32,815 nucleotides of DNA from Hyphomicrobiaceae bacterium (GCA_021324465.1 JAJPJB010000090.1:1-32815); one strand, 5' to 3'. Positions 24,331 through 32,230 are shown, counted from the stretch's first letter. Made by a program: numbers and translations. The notes: generated by a model not told the origin, from the letters alone.

Positions 24331-24347
24331 TTTAGAATTATTCTAAG
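24331..24347 (+). promoter_or_regulatory. Irr-type iron control box (ICE) upstream of mbfA
   Basis: TTTAGAATTATTCTAAG contains the perfect 15-bp palindrome TTAGAATTATTCTAA (24332-24346). This matches the known rhizobial Irr box form, TTTAGAAnnnTTCTAAA, except for the last base. It lies 60 bp before the mbfA GTG. mbfA is an established Irr-repressed gene in Bradyrhizobium and Agrobacterium, so the site would repress mbfA under low iron. Confidence 0.85.
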
Positions 24348-24407
24348 TGACAACGGCCCCCCATTTTACAGGCCGCGTGGCACCCTGCGCCGTCAAGAGG
24401 AACCCCC

Positions 24408-25361
24408 GTGAAGAGTTTTGCCGATCTGAGCGAGCAGGAAGTTGTGGCGCTCGCAATATCCAACGAAGATGAAGACAACCGCATCTACCGCTCCTTTGCG
24501 GATGCGCTCCGGCCCGCTTATCCCGACACTGCGGAAATGTACGACAAAATGGCGGAGGAGGAGATCGGTCACCGGGACATGCTGCTCGATCTCCATCGCA
24601 CGAAATTCGGCGACTTTTTGCCCCTGATCCGTCGTCAGGACGTCAAGGGCTTTGTCGCGCGCCGGCCGATCTGGCTCAACCGGCCGCTGTCGATCGACGC
24701 CACGCGCAAATTCGCCGAGGAAATGGAGTACGAGACCGCGCGTTTCTACCGCCGCGCCGCAGAGAACGCGCGCGATGAGTCGGTGCGCAAATTGCTCAAC
24801 CAGCTCGCTGCCGCCGAGGACAAGCACGAAGAGTTGGCGCAGGAATTGGGTGCGAAGATCACGCCGGAAAAGCGCGCCCACGAGGACGAGACCGCACGCC
24901 GCATGTTCGTGCTGCAATATGTGCAGCCGGGGCTGGCCGGGCTGATGGACGGCTCGGTCTCGACACTGGCGCCGCTGTTTGCGGCGGCCTTTGCCACGCA
25001 CAATACCTGGTCGACGTTTCTGGTCGGGCTGGCTGCCTCGATCGGCGCCGGCATTTCGATGGGCTTCGCCGAGGCGCTCTCCGACGACGGCTCGCTGACC
25101 GGGCGCGGCGCACCTTTGGTGCGCGGCGCCGTCTGCGGCCTGATGACCGCGCTCGGCGGACTTGGCCACGCCCTGCCTTACCTCATTCCACAGTTCTGGA
25201 TCGCGACGGCCATCGCCTTCGTCGTGGTCGCGATCGAGCTCGCGGTGATTTCCTGGATCCGTTACCGATACATGGATACGCCGTTCCTGCAGGCGGCCTT
25301 CCAGGTCGTGGTCGGCGGCGTTTTGGTGTTTGCGGCCGGCATCGTGATCGGCAGTTCGTGA
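24408..25361 (+). CDS. mbfA: Membrane-bound ferritin / VIT1-type iron exporter MbfA
   Basis: 317 residues from a GTG at 24408, with AAGAGGA (24395-24401) as ribosome binding site. The N-terminal half (about 1-150) is a ferritin/rubrerythrin-like four-helix domain. Its iron ligands are visible as NEDEDNRIYRSF, EEEIGH (ExxH), EMEYETARFYRRA and AAEDKHEELA (ExxH). The C-terminal half is the VIT1/CCC1 transporter domain with FVLQYVQPGLAGLMDGSVSTLAPLFAAAFAT, GAGISMGFAEALSDDGSLTGRG and three further membrane helices. This fusion is diagnostic of MbfA, which exports iron across the inner membrane and protects against iron-dependent peroxide damage. An Irr box lies in the promoter, and a strong hairpin follows at 25400-25425. 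Confidence 0.95.
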   Translation: MKSFADLSEQEVVALAISNEDEDNRIYRSFADALRPAYPDTAEMYDKMAEEEIGHRDMLLDLHRTKFGDFLPLIRRQDVKGFVARRPIWLNRPLSIDATRKFAEEMEYETARFYRRAAENARDESVRKLLNQLAAAEDKHEELAQELGAKITPEKRAHEDETARRMFVLQYVQPGLAGLMDGSVSTLAPLFAAAFATHNTWSTFLVGLAASIGAGISMGFAEALSDDGSLTGRGAPLVRGAVCGLMTALGGLGHALPYLIPQFWIATAIAFVVVAIELAVISWIRYRYMDTPFLQAAFQVVVGGVLVFAAGIVIGSS

Positions 25362-25399
25362 GTGAACAACAAAATGCCGGCGCCGGCGATCAAGGAAAG

Positions 25400-25425
25400 C
25401 CGTCGATCGCGCCGGCGATCGACGG
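25400..25425. terminator. Strong hairpin downstream of mbfA
   Basis: CCGTCGATCG and CGATCGACGG form a perfect 10-bp stem around the 6-base loop CGCCGG, 39 bp after the mbfA stop. No T-run follows, so it may be a factor-dependent terminator or an mRNA-stabilising structure rather than an intrinsic terminator. Confidence 0.5.
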
Positions 25426-25534
25426 CATGTTGCGCGCCACCGAGATTGGCAGCCGTGACCGGCGGGTCGATAGGTCTTTCAGATTTGTTATGCACTCTCT
25501 GCGATGATGGATCGTCACCGTACTCGCGCAGCCT

Positions 25535-26416
25535 ATGTTCATTCTGGCCCACCTGTCCGATCTGCACATGGCCCTGCCGCCAAAGCCCGCGCAGCTTCTT
25601 GGCAAGCGCGGACTCGGCTTCATCAATTGGCAGCGCAAGCGTAAATTCATTCATCGCCCTGACGTTCTGGAGGCGATCACCGCCGACGTTAAGAAGCGCG
25701 GCGCCGACCACATCGCGGTAACCGGCGATCTCGTCAACCTGTCGCTGCCGGACGAATATGCGCGCGCCCGCGCCTGGCTCGACGGTCTTGGCCGGCCGAG
25801 CGACGTCACCGTCATCCCGGGCAATCACGACGCTTATGTGCCGACCGCGGCGCCGATGCCGGCTGTCCATTGGGGCGACTACATGCGCGGCGATGATGGG
25901 CTGCAGCGTTTTCCGTTTTTGCGCCGGCGCGGCGACGTTGCGCTGATCGCGCTGTCTACCGGCGTGCCGACCGGGCCGTTCATGGCCACGGGCCGGCTCG
26001 GCGCGCGGCAGCTTGCCGACCTCGCCGCAATGCTGGAGCAAACGCGCGGTGCGTTTCGCGTCGTACTCATCCATCATCCGCCGGCGACGCCGCTCAAGCG
26101 CTATCTGCGCCGCCTCATCGATGCAGCAGATTTTCGTCGCACGCTCGCGGCGCATGGCGCCGAGCTTGTGCTGCATGGTCACGACCATCGCCGTTCGCTC
26201 CTGTGGCTCGACGGCATGGAGCAAAAAATTCCCGCAATCGGCGTGCCATCGGCCTCGGCGAATGCGGCACACGGCCGCGAAGACGGCGCCGGATATAATG
26301 TCATTCAGATCGATGCCGGGGGCGGCAGGCGGCGCTGCGAAATGATCGCGCGGCAGCGCGGCGCCGACGGCAAGATTGCGGACGCGGAACGGGTGACGCT
26401 CGTTCCTTACGGGTGA
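25535..26416 (+). CDS. Calcineurin-type metallophosphoesterase (CpdA-like)
   Basis: 293 residues. All metal-site motifs are seen: HLSDLHM (D, H), AVTGDLVNLS, VIPGNHDAYV, VLIHHPP and LVLHGHDHRRS. The layout is that of the Icc/CpdA group, which includes cyclic-nucleotide phosphodiesterases, but the substrate cannot be inferred. The insertions KPAQLLGKRGLGFINWQRKRKFIH after the first motif and the block AVHWGDYMRGDDGLQRFPFLRRRGDVAL are typical of rhizobial homologues as I recall them. Cytoplasmic; no signal peptide. It follows the mbfA hairpin and converges with the tail-anchored protein gene. Confidence 0.88.
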   Translation: MFILAHLSDLHMALPPKPAQLLGKRGLGFINWQRKRKFIHRPDVLEAITADVKKRGADHIAVTGDLVNLSLPDEYARARAWLDGLGRPSDVTVIPGNHDAYVPTAAPMPAVHWGDYMRGDDGLQRFPFLRRRGDVALIALSTGVPTGPFMATGRLGARQLADLAAMLEQTRGAFRVVLIHHPPATPLKRYLRRLIDAADFRRTLAAHGAELVLHGHDHRRSLLWLDGMEQKIPAIGVPSASANAAHGREDGAGYNVIQIDAGGGRRRCEMIARQRGADGKIADAERVTLVPYG

Positions 26417-26469
26417 AACTCGTCATTCGGGGCTTCTTGCTCCCGCTCGGCCTCCAAACGACAAAAAGT

Positions 26470-27069
26470 CTAACCGCCGCCCGCCAACACCAACGCCAGG
26501 ACCACAAGCGCGATGATGCCGCCGAAGAAGCCGAGCGCGAGCCAGGCCAAGGCGCGCCGGCGCCGCCGCGCGCGATGGCGCTTGGCCTCCTGCGGCATCA
26601 CGCGCGTGAGCAGGCCCGGGTCCTCGTCGAGCGCGCGCTGGCGCTCGACAAGCCGGCGCGCAACGTAGGTAGTTACCGCGCGGACGATATCCGGGATTTC
26701 GTGCGACTCGGCGAGCACGTGGCGGCCGAAACGGCTGTCATGCAGAAAGCGGTAGCCGCGCTTGTCGCGGCCCATGGCGATGTGAGCAACCGCGTCAAGC
26801 CACAGCCGCGGGGTCTCGCCGCGGCTGATGCCGCGATCGAACAGATCGACCTCCGGCGGAACCTCGGCAAACAGCGGATCGAGCGCCTCGTTGAGCAATT
26901 CGAGGCGGGCGACCTCGGCATCGCGCAGGTCGACGACCACGCTCATGCGCTCGGCCGCTTCGATGCGCGCCTGATGCATCGCCGCCTTCAGCGACGACCG
27001 CGGAGCATCGGCCGCGGCCCCGGCCTTGGTCCCGACCTCGGCCGGCGCCTTGCTTTTTCGTCCCCACAT
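26470..27069 (-). CDS. Tail-anchored protein of unknown function
   Basis: 199 residues from the ATG at 27069 (MWGRKSKAP). The open frame extends to 27165, but those extra codons read through a dispersed repeat and are rejected; an alternative ATG at 27099 is possible. The body has a helical region, LKAAMHQARIEAAERMSVVVDLRDAEVARLELLNEALDPLF, then VDLFDRGISRGETPRLWLDAVAHIAMGRDKRGYRFLHDSRFGRHVLAES. After a basic patch (KRHRARRRRRA) a single C-terminal membrane helix (LAWLALGFFGGIIALVVLALVLAG) suggests tail anchoring in the inner membrane. Similar Hyphomicrobiales proteins are unannotated. Function unknown. Confidence 0.75.
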   Translation of the reverse strand: MWGRKSKAPAEVGTKAGAAADAPRSSLKAAMHQARIEAAERMSVVVDLRDAEVARLELLNEALDPLFAEVPPEVDLFDRGISRGETPRLWLDAVAHIAMGRDKRGYRFLHDSRFGRHVLAESHEIPDIVRAVTTYVARRLVERQRALDEDPGLLTRVMPQEAKRHRARRRRRALAWLALGFFGGIIALVVLALVLAGGG

Positions 27070-27124
27070 GTCAGTCCCGTCCCCGGGAGCGACAATCATG
27101 CGATTGCCGCTTTTGGTTCCTGGC

Positions 27125-27173
27125 GGAGCATGATCTCTTCGGAAAACCGGTTCCCACTTTTCCAAATCACGCC
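27125..27173. repeat. Dispersed palindromic repeat, copy 3
   Basis: GAGCATGATCTCTTC followed by GGAAAACCGGTTCCCACTTT and TCC shares the core GAAAACCGGT-CCCAC/G-TTTTCC with copies 1 and 2. It lies 56 bp upstream of the start of the tail-anchored protein gene and creates a false N-terminal extension (MEKWEPVFRRDH) in that frame. Confidence 0.7.
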
Positions 27174-27286
27174 CGCACCTAACAACAATCTAAACAAACA
27201 ATGAGCCGGCAAAAAGGCTGCCAAACGGGGTCGAGAAACGCCCGGCCGGTGAAAGGACCGTGTCGCATCCGGAGCGGGCGCGGACC

Positions 27287-28030
27287 TCACACGCACCGCC
27301 CGCCATCGACTTCGACGATATTGCCGGTCACGAATTCGGCGTCAGGCGAGGCCAGGAACAGAGCCGTATTGGCAATGTCCTGCGGCCGGGCGAGCCGGCC
27401 GAGCGGCACTGTCGCCTCGAATTTCTGTCGCATGCCTTCGGCCGGACCGAGAAAGGACGGCAGCAGCGGCGTGTCGGTCGCAACCGGCGCGATGGCGCAG
27501 ACGCGGATGCGATCGGGCGCGAGCTCGACCGCGAGCGTCTTGGTGAGGATGTGCACGGCGCCTTTGGTGGAATTATAGGCCGACAGCCCCGGGCGCGGCC
27601 GCAGGCCCGCGGTCGAGCCGATATTGATGATGACGCCGCCGCCCTGTCGTCGAAACACCGGCACCACCGCCTGACAGCCGAAGAACACGCCCTTCACATT
27701 GACCGCATAGACGCGGTCGAACTCCTCCTCGCTGATCTCGAGCATCGGCTTGTTGACATGCGTTGCGCCGGCATTGTTGACCAAAATATCGAGCCCGCCG
27801 AAGGTCGAGACCGTCTCCTCAACCACGGCATCGACGTCGGCCTTTTTGCTCATATCGCAGCGCAATGCGATGGCGCGATTGCCGATCGCGCGCGCCACGC
27901 TTTTCGCGGCATCGGCGTTGATGTCGACCACCGCGATGCGCGCACCCTCCCGCGCATAGGTCTCCGCGATGCTCTTGCCGATGCCCGACCCGGCGCCGGT
28001 GACCAAAGCTGCCCTGCCATCGAGACGCAT
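27287..28030 (-). CDS. SDR-family NAD(P)-dependent oxidoreductase
   Basis: 247 residues from the ATG at 28030; the longer open frame is a shadow of the isomerase gene. A classical short-chain dehydrogenase. The cofactor motif is VTGAGSGIG (TGxxxGxG), with Asp in VVDIN after strand 2 suggesting NAD(H) preference. LVNNAG, IINIGSTAG (catalytic Ser) and YNSTK (catalytic Tyr and Lys) follow, ending with TGNIVEVDGG. The substrate is unknown. It lies 10 bp downstream of the hydroxypyruvate-isomerase-like gene on the same strand, so it probably acts on a related hydroxy-acid or keto-sugar intermediate, as a tartronate-semialdehyde or 3-hydroxyacid dehydrogenase would; this is inference. Confidence 0.9.
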   Translation of the reverse strand: MRLDGRAALVTGAGSGIGKSIAETYAREGARIAVVDINADAAKSVARAIGNRAIALRCDMSKKADVDAVVEETVSTFGGLDILVNNAGATHVNKPMLEISEEEFDRVYAVNVKGVFFGCQAVVPVFRRQGGGVIINIGSTAGLRPRPGLSAYNSTKGAVHILTKTLAVELAPDRIRVCAIAPVATDTPLLPSFLGPAEGMRQKFEATVPLGRLARPQDIANTALFLASPDAEFVTGNIVEVDGGRCV

Positions 28031-28040
28031 GACCTCACCC

Positions 28041-28820
28041 TCATTTCTGCTGCGGCACCACGCCGTAAGCCTTGGCCCAGCCCAGCCCGTCTTCGGTGCG
28101 CCCGCGCGGCTTGTATTCGCATGATATCCATCCGCCATAGCCGAGCGCATCGATCGCGTCGAACACATGCGGATAATGGATCTCGCCTTCGTCCGGCTCG
28201 TGGCGCGAGGGCACTGCGGCGATCTGCACATGGCCGATCAGCGGCAGATATTTTTCGAAGCGCTTGATCAGATCACCCCCCATGATCTGCAGGTGATAGC
28301 AATCAAACTGGATGCGGACGTTGACCGCGCCGATCGCGTTGACGATGTGCGCCGCATGGTCGAGGTGACTGAGGAAATAGCCGGGCCGGTCGCGCGCATT
28401 GATCGGCTCGATCAGGAGCATGATGTTTGATTTGGCGGCATCGTCCGCGGCGCGCGCGAGATTCTTGATGAACACGCGCTCGGCCGCCGGGCGTTGGTTC
28501 ACCGGCACCGTGCCCGCCATGCAATGGACGGCGCGGCCGCCGATCGCGATGACATAGTCGAGCGCGCGTTTGAACGACGCGTCGAAATCGCGCTCGCGGC
28601 CAGGCAGCGCAGCAAGGCCGAATTCCGGCGTTTGCGGGGTGTTGATGCCGAGCTGGATCAGCCTGCACTTTTCCAGTTCGGCCTTCACCGCCGAGGGAGC
28701 CACCTCATAAGGAAATTGCAATTCGACCGCCGTAAAGCCGGCGGCGGCCGCCGCGGCAAAGCGCTCCATCAGCGGACGTTCAGTGAACAGATGGCCGAGA
28801 TTCGCGGCGAAGCGGGGCAT
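28041..28820 (-). CDS. Hydroxypyruvate isomerase-like TIM-barrel protein
   Basis: 259 residues from MPRFAANLGHLFTERP (ATG at 28820), the usual length for the Hyi/OtnI group. Members interconvert hydroxypyruvate and tartronate semialdehyde, or related 2-oxo-tetronates. The AP-endonuclease-2-type barrel shows FAANLGHLFTE at strand 1, the metal ligand Glu in LIEPINARD, IQFDCYHLQIMGGDLI (Asp and His), GHVQIAAVPSRHEPDEGEI and the last Glu in ISCEYKPRG. It forms an operon with the SDR gene downstream. Its promoter must lie in the 28821-29474 region. The longer open frame to 28916 has no family resemblance. Confidence 0.88.
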   Translation of the reverse strand: MPRFAANLGHLFTERPLMERFAAAAAAGFTAVELQFPYEVAPSAVKAELEKCRLIQLGINTPQTPEFGLAALPGRERDFDASFKRALDYVIAIGGRAVHCMAGTVPVNQRPAAERVFIKNLARAADDAAKSNIMLLIEPINARDRPGYFLSHLDHAAHIVNAIGAVNVRIQFDCYHLQIMGGDLIKRFEKYLPLIGHVQIAAVPSRHEPDEGEIHYPHVFDAIDALGYGGWISCEYKPRGRTEDGLGWAKAYGVVPQQK

Positions 28821-29474
28821 TTTCTCCGTCCTCGGGGATTCAGGCGGGGGCCAGACGGTAGCAAGCCCGGTGAGAAGGAGAAAGCTGGCGCTTTCCCGCC
28901 GTAACGCGGCATGCAATGTATCGTTCGGGCTCGCGAGCGGCTTCGCGACACCGAGCTACACCACTTCAGGGGACACGATCGGGGGACACGATCCCCGCCC
29001 GCCGCTTCTTATTGGGCTTGGGCGGTGCGTTCGCCGAGCAAAGGTCAGGCTCCGCCCCCTGTTTAATGACGCGGCCGCCATGCGCGCGGCTGCTGGGCTG
29101 ACACGCCAGAGTCTTTGGGGCAGTTGCCCACAAATTGCTGCGGCAGTGGATAAAATCCTAGCCTTCCGCTCGCTTCGGAGGCGGATTCGATGGTTCGGAC
29201 CCGTTGCGGCGGTGGACCAAGCTCGAGCGAGCGCGTCCCTTTGCACCGCATTATTAACCGCCTTAGCCCAGTCCACATCCTTTTGCCCAATTGATTGTGG
29301 GCAATTACCCATTATCTTGCCCACTGTCATAGTGGGCGAATTTGTGGTTGATTCCGTTACCACAGCTTGCTTGGCTCACCGGCGAAAATCGGCTGCGCCA
29401 GCGCCCTTCCTGCAACAAGAGCGTCGCCCGCGCGCCGTTTCTGAGGAAACAAACCTAGCGAGTGGCGTGACACC
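28821..29474. other. Gene-free region of 654 bp with tandem and inverted repeats
   Basis: No convincing gene on either strand. The open frames here give arginine- and serine-rich translations without recognisable family features. The region contains two copies of GGGGACACGATC, 13 bp apart (28969-28980 and 28982-28993), like the ends of transposon-associated sequence. Three direct TTGCCCA motifs lie at 29124, 29283 and 29317, two of them in inverted repeats. It must carry the promoters of the hyi-SDR operon (-) and the methyltransferase operon (+). Confidence 0.5.
29283..29337. repeat. Two nested inverted repeats built on TTGCCCA/TGGGCAA
   Basis: TTGCCCA (29283-29289) pairs with TGGGCAA (29298-29304) across 8 bases. 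GCCCACT (29319-29325) pairs with AGTGGGC (29331-29337) across 5 bases. They sit about 140-190 bp upstream of the methyltransferase ATG. They could be operator sites or a transcript hairpin; this is unproven. Confidence 0.55.
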
Positions 29475-30914
29475 ATGAACGCGCAGCAACTCCTGCAAGA
29501 AATTTCTGACTATTGCCGCCAGGCCGGGCTTGCCGAATCGACCTTTGGACGACGCGCGGTGAATGACGGCAAGCTCGCCTCGCGGTTGCGCAATGGCGGC
29601 CGCATCACCACCGACACACTCGACCGCATCCACGGCTTCATGGCCGCGCATCCGGCGCCGAGCGAGCGGCAGATCGTCATCGAGCGCGCGCACGCCCCGC
29701 GTCCGGCCGCTCCGGCCATCGCGCCCTCGCCGGCGCATGTGCCCGTGCCGGCCGCCGGCGGCCCCGGAACCCCACCCGGAAAACCCGCCGATCCGCAAAA
29801 GAATTTTCGTTTCTTCGACAACCGGCAAAAATATCTGCTGTTCGTGAACACCTGCAGCGAGAAGTGGGAGGTCGCACACCGCGTCTCCGAGGAGCTCGCG
29901 CATATTCATCCCCGGCCGCCGGCGGTGCGCGTGTTCGATGCCGGCGTCGGCGACGGCTCGGTGCTCACCCGGGTGATGCGCGCGATGCACGACCGCTTCA
30001 CGCATATGCCGTTCTATATCGTCGGCAAGGAAATCTCGCTGGAAGACGTGCGGCTGACCTTGCAGAAAATGTCGGACCGTTTCTTCGAGCATCCGGCGAC
30101 CGTGCTCGTGCTCACCAATCTCGCTTATGCCGATGCGCCCTGGCTTGCGGTGAAATCGCTGACCGCGGCATCGAGCCTGGTCTGGCACGAGCTGCCGCTC
30201 ACCGGCAATTCGGCGCATCGTTTCGAGGAACAGATTATCGGACTCGAGCCGTTTCTGGCGGAGAATTGGAAGGCCGGCGTCTCCGCGCGCACCGGCAATC
30301 CGGTCTATGAGCGGCCGGTAGTGCTCGTGATCTATCGCGAGGATCACCGTTTTCTGCTCGATCCGATCATCCCGAAGCCGGGCGGCACGATGGCGGAATA
30401 CGATCTTGTCATCGCCTCGCAGCCCTATCGCGCGCGCGCCTCGCTCGAGTTCAAGGCCAAGCGCGTGATCGCGCCGCTGGCGAAGGCGCTCGGCCCCGGC
30501 GGCCGGCTGATTGCGATTCATTCGCATGGGCAGGATCCCGGCATGGAGATCATCCAGCGGGTATGGCCGGAGGACAATCCGTTCATTCACGATCGGCATC
30601 AGATCTTGAAAGCGGTGAAGCAGGAGCTGGGCGCCGCAGGCCGCGACATGAATTTCAACGCCTATGCCGACAATCGCGCGCTCTTCCGCTACGACATGCA
30701 TACCCTGCCGTCGGAGATTTCCGAATCGATCGGCACTTCGACGCTGTTCGCGGCCTGGAACGCGGCGATCTATGTGGCGCAGGTCGAGGACCATCGCGTC
30801 AGCGAAGCCGCCGCCGACGGGCGCTATATCGAAGCCACGCGCTCGGTGCTGCAGGAGCGCGGCGGCCTGTGGTTCTACGACGAGTCCTATGTAATCTCGC
30901 GCCGGCGAGATTGA
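29475..30914 (+). CDS. SAM-dependent methyltransferase with N-terminal HTH-like module
   Basis: 479 residues. The N-terminus (about 1-60: LLQEISDYCRQAGLAESTFGRRAVNDGKLASRLRNGGRITTDTLDRIHGFM) looks like a small helical DNA-binding or adaptor module found at the start of several Hyphomicrobiales proteins. A Pro/Ala-rich linker (about 66-110) leads into a Rossmann methyltransferase domain with motif I, VFDAGVGDGSVLTRV (about 152-166). FYIVGKEISLEDVRLTLQKM, VLVLTNLAYADAPWL and the later VIAPLAKALGPGGRLIAIHSHGQD (post-motif region) follow. The substrate is unknown. It is followed after 3 bp by an MTHFR-like gene, so the pair likely works in one-carbon transfer. Upstream inverted repeats may regulate it. 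Confidence 0.8.
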   Translation: MNAQQLLQEISDYCRQAGLAESTFGRRAVNDGKLASRLRNGGRITTDTLDRIHGFMAAHPAPSERQIVIERAHAPRPAAPAIAPSPAHVPVPAAGGPGTPPGKPADPQKNFRFFDNRQKYLLFVNTCSEKWEVAHRVSEELAHIHPRPPAVRVFDAGVGDGSVLTRVMRAMHDRFTHMPFYIVGKEISLEDVRLTLQKMSDRFFEHPATVLVLTNLAYADAPWLAVKSLTAASSLVWHELPLTGNSAHRFEEQIIGLEPFLAENWKAGVSARTGNPVYERPVVLVIYREDHRFLLDPIIPKPGGTMAEYDLVIASQPYRARASLEFKAKRVIAPLAKALGPGGRLIAIHSHGQDPGMEIIQRVWPEDNPFIHDRHQILKAVKQELGAAGRDMNFNAYADNRALFRYDMHTLPSEISESIGTSTLFAAWNAAIYVAQVEDHRVSEAAADGRYIEATRSVLQERGGLWFYDESYVISRRRD

Positions 30915-30917
30915 GCT

Positions 30918-31847
30918 GTGGCGGCACCCGCACCCCGGCCGGCCGCGACGCTGCCCGCGGCGATAGCGCGGATTGCCTCGTTCATGGCCGATTTTTCCGT
31001 CGAGGCGACGAGGCCGTCAGACGCCGATATCGCCGCGCTCGCCGTGCTGCCGCGCGGCACGCGTGTCTATATCAGCGCGGTGCCGAACCGGCCCGCCGAC
31101 GAATCGATAAGCGCCGCAGTGCGCCTGCGCGCGGCCGGCTTCGAGCCGGTGCCGCATGTGGCGGTACGCAACTTTACAAGCTCGGCTTCGCTCGACGATT
31201 TCCTGGCCCGGCTTGCCGCCGAAGCCGACGTGCGACGCGTGCTGGTGATTGCCGGCGATCGCGCCGAATGCGGGCCGTTCCGGCGCGCGCGCGACGCGAT
31301 CGACAGCGGGATTTTCCGCCGCCGCGGCATTCGCGCCATCGGCATCGCCGGCTATCCGGACGGCCATCCGCGCATCGGGCCCGAAGAGTTGCAGCGGGCG
31401 CTCGCGGAAAAAATCGCCGCGGCCGAGGCGACCGGGCTCTCGCTGGAGATCGTCACGCAGTTCGGCTTCGACCCACAAAAAATGCTGGATTATGTGGCGT
31501 GGCTGCGCAGCTTCGGCTTCGAGCAGCCGGTGCGCATCGGCCTTGCCGGGCCGACCAGCCTGTCATCGCTGCTCCGCTATGCCAGCCGCTGCGGCGTGCG
31601 CGCCTCGGCGCAGGCGCTGGCGCGGCGCGCCGGCCTGGTGCGGCAGCTGTTCGCGCTCGCCGTGCCCGACGATCTCATCCGCGCGCTCGCCGACGCGGCG
31701 CCAGCGCAAAAGGGCCTGCATAATGTGAGCGCGCATTTCTTCTCGTTCGGCGGGCTCGGCGCAACCGCGCGCTGGGCGCGTGCGGTCGCCGACGGCCGCA
31801 TCACGCTCGAAGGCGAGACCGGCTTCAAGGTGATGGGGCCGCAATAG
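30918..31847 (+). CDS. Methylenetetrahydrofolate reductase-like protein
   Basis: 309 residues from a GTG at 30918, 3 bp after the preceding stop; an ATG at 30984 (MADFSVEATRP) is an alternative start. The MTHFR-type barrel is visible in SVEATRPSDADI, TRVYISAVPNRPADESISAAVRLRAAGFEPVPHVAVRNF, VLVIAGDR (flavin region) and VTQFGFDPQKMLDYV (the TQFxFD motif, about residue 178). It lacks the strict N-terminal PPK-type start of MetF and is a divergent member. It may handle folate-bound one-carbon units from a demethylation, together with the upstream methyltransferase, rather than feed methionine synthesis. This is inference from the operon. Confidence 0.8.
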   Translation: MAAPAPRPAATLPAAIARIASFMADFSVEATRPSDADIAALAVLPRGTRVYISAVPNRPADESISAAVRLRAAGFEPVPHVAVRNFTSSASLDDFLARLAAEADVRRVLVIAGDRAECGPFRRARDAIDSGIFRRRGIRAIGIAGYPDGHPRIGPEELQRALAEKIAAAEATGLSLEIVTQFGFDPQKMLDYVAWLRSFGFEQPVRIGLAGPTSLSSLLRYASRCGVRASAQALARRAGLVRQLFALAVPDDLIRALADAAPAQKGLHNVSAHFFSFGGLGATARWARAVADGRITLEGETGFKVMGPQ

Positions 31848-32230
31848 GTCCTCCCGGCGCTTCTCGAATTCGCAGCAAGCGGGAATAAGACAGTCGTTAC
31901 CGCTCACAGACGGCTCTGGTCCTCGACAAGGCGGCCGTTCTTTCGCCCCGTTCCGCTCGCGCAGATTTCTGATTCATCGTTGCAACTCACAAAATGGCAA
32001 GCGGGCTTGAAACGAGGAGGTCGCATGCCGCCGCACTTCGGAGCTCGCCACAGACGACCACCTCGCGCCGCCGATCATTGTCGCGCGCGGCAGAACGAGC
32101 ACGGCCGTCGAGTCGCGGCTTTGCCGCTGTTCCTGCCGTCGCTTGTGCCTTGCGCGCACCGCTCGACGGTGCGCTCACATTGCGCAAAAGCCTGCTCGCG
32201 CCAAAGCGGCGCGGGCGCTACAATGGCGAC
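31848..32230. other. Intergenic region, 383 bp, no recognised element
   Basis: Between the MTHFR-like and YciI-like genes. An ATG at 32024 has a good AGGAGG ahead of it, but its frame overlaps the YciI-like gene and gives an Arg/Cys-rich product resembling no family. Nothing else is supported. In other Bradyrhizobiaceae this neighbourhood commonly carries gpsA next to the YciI-like gene; it is not seen here. Confidence 0.4.

Noticed and set aside
28783-29478. 231-codon plus-strand and 135-codon minus-strand frames in the 28821-29474 region
   Set aside because: No ribosome binding site, no recognisable domain, and they run through the tandem and inverted repeats.
29376-30794. 472-codon minus-strand open frame opposite the methyltransferase
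   Set aside because: Antisense to a gene with a clear methyltransferase motif; composition is that of a shadow frame.
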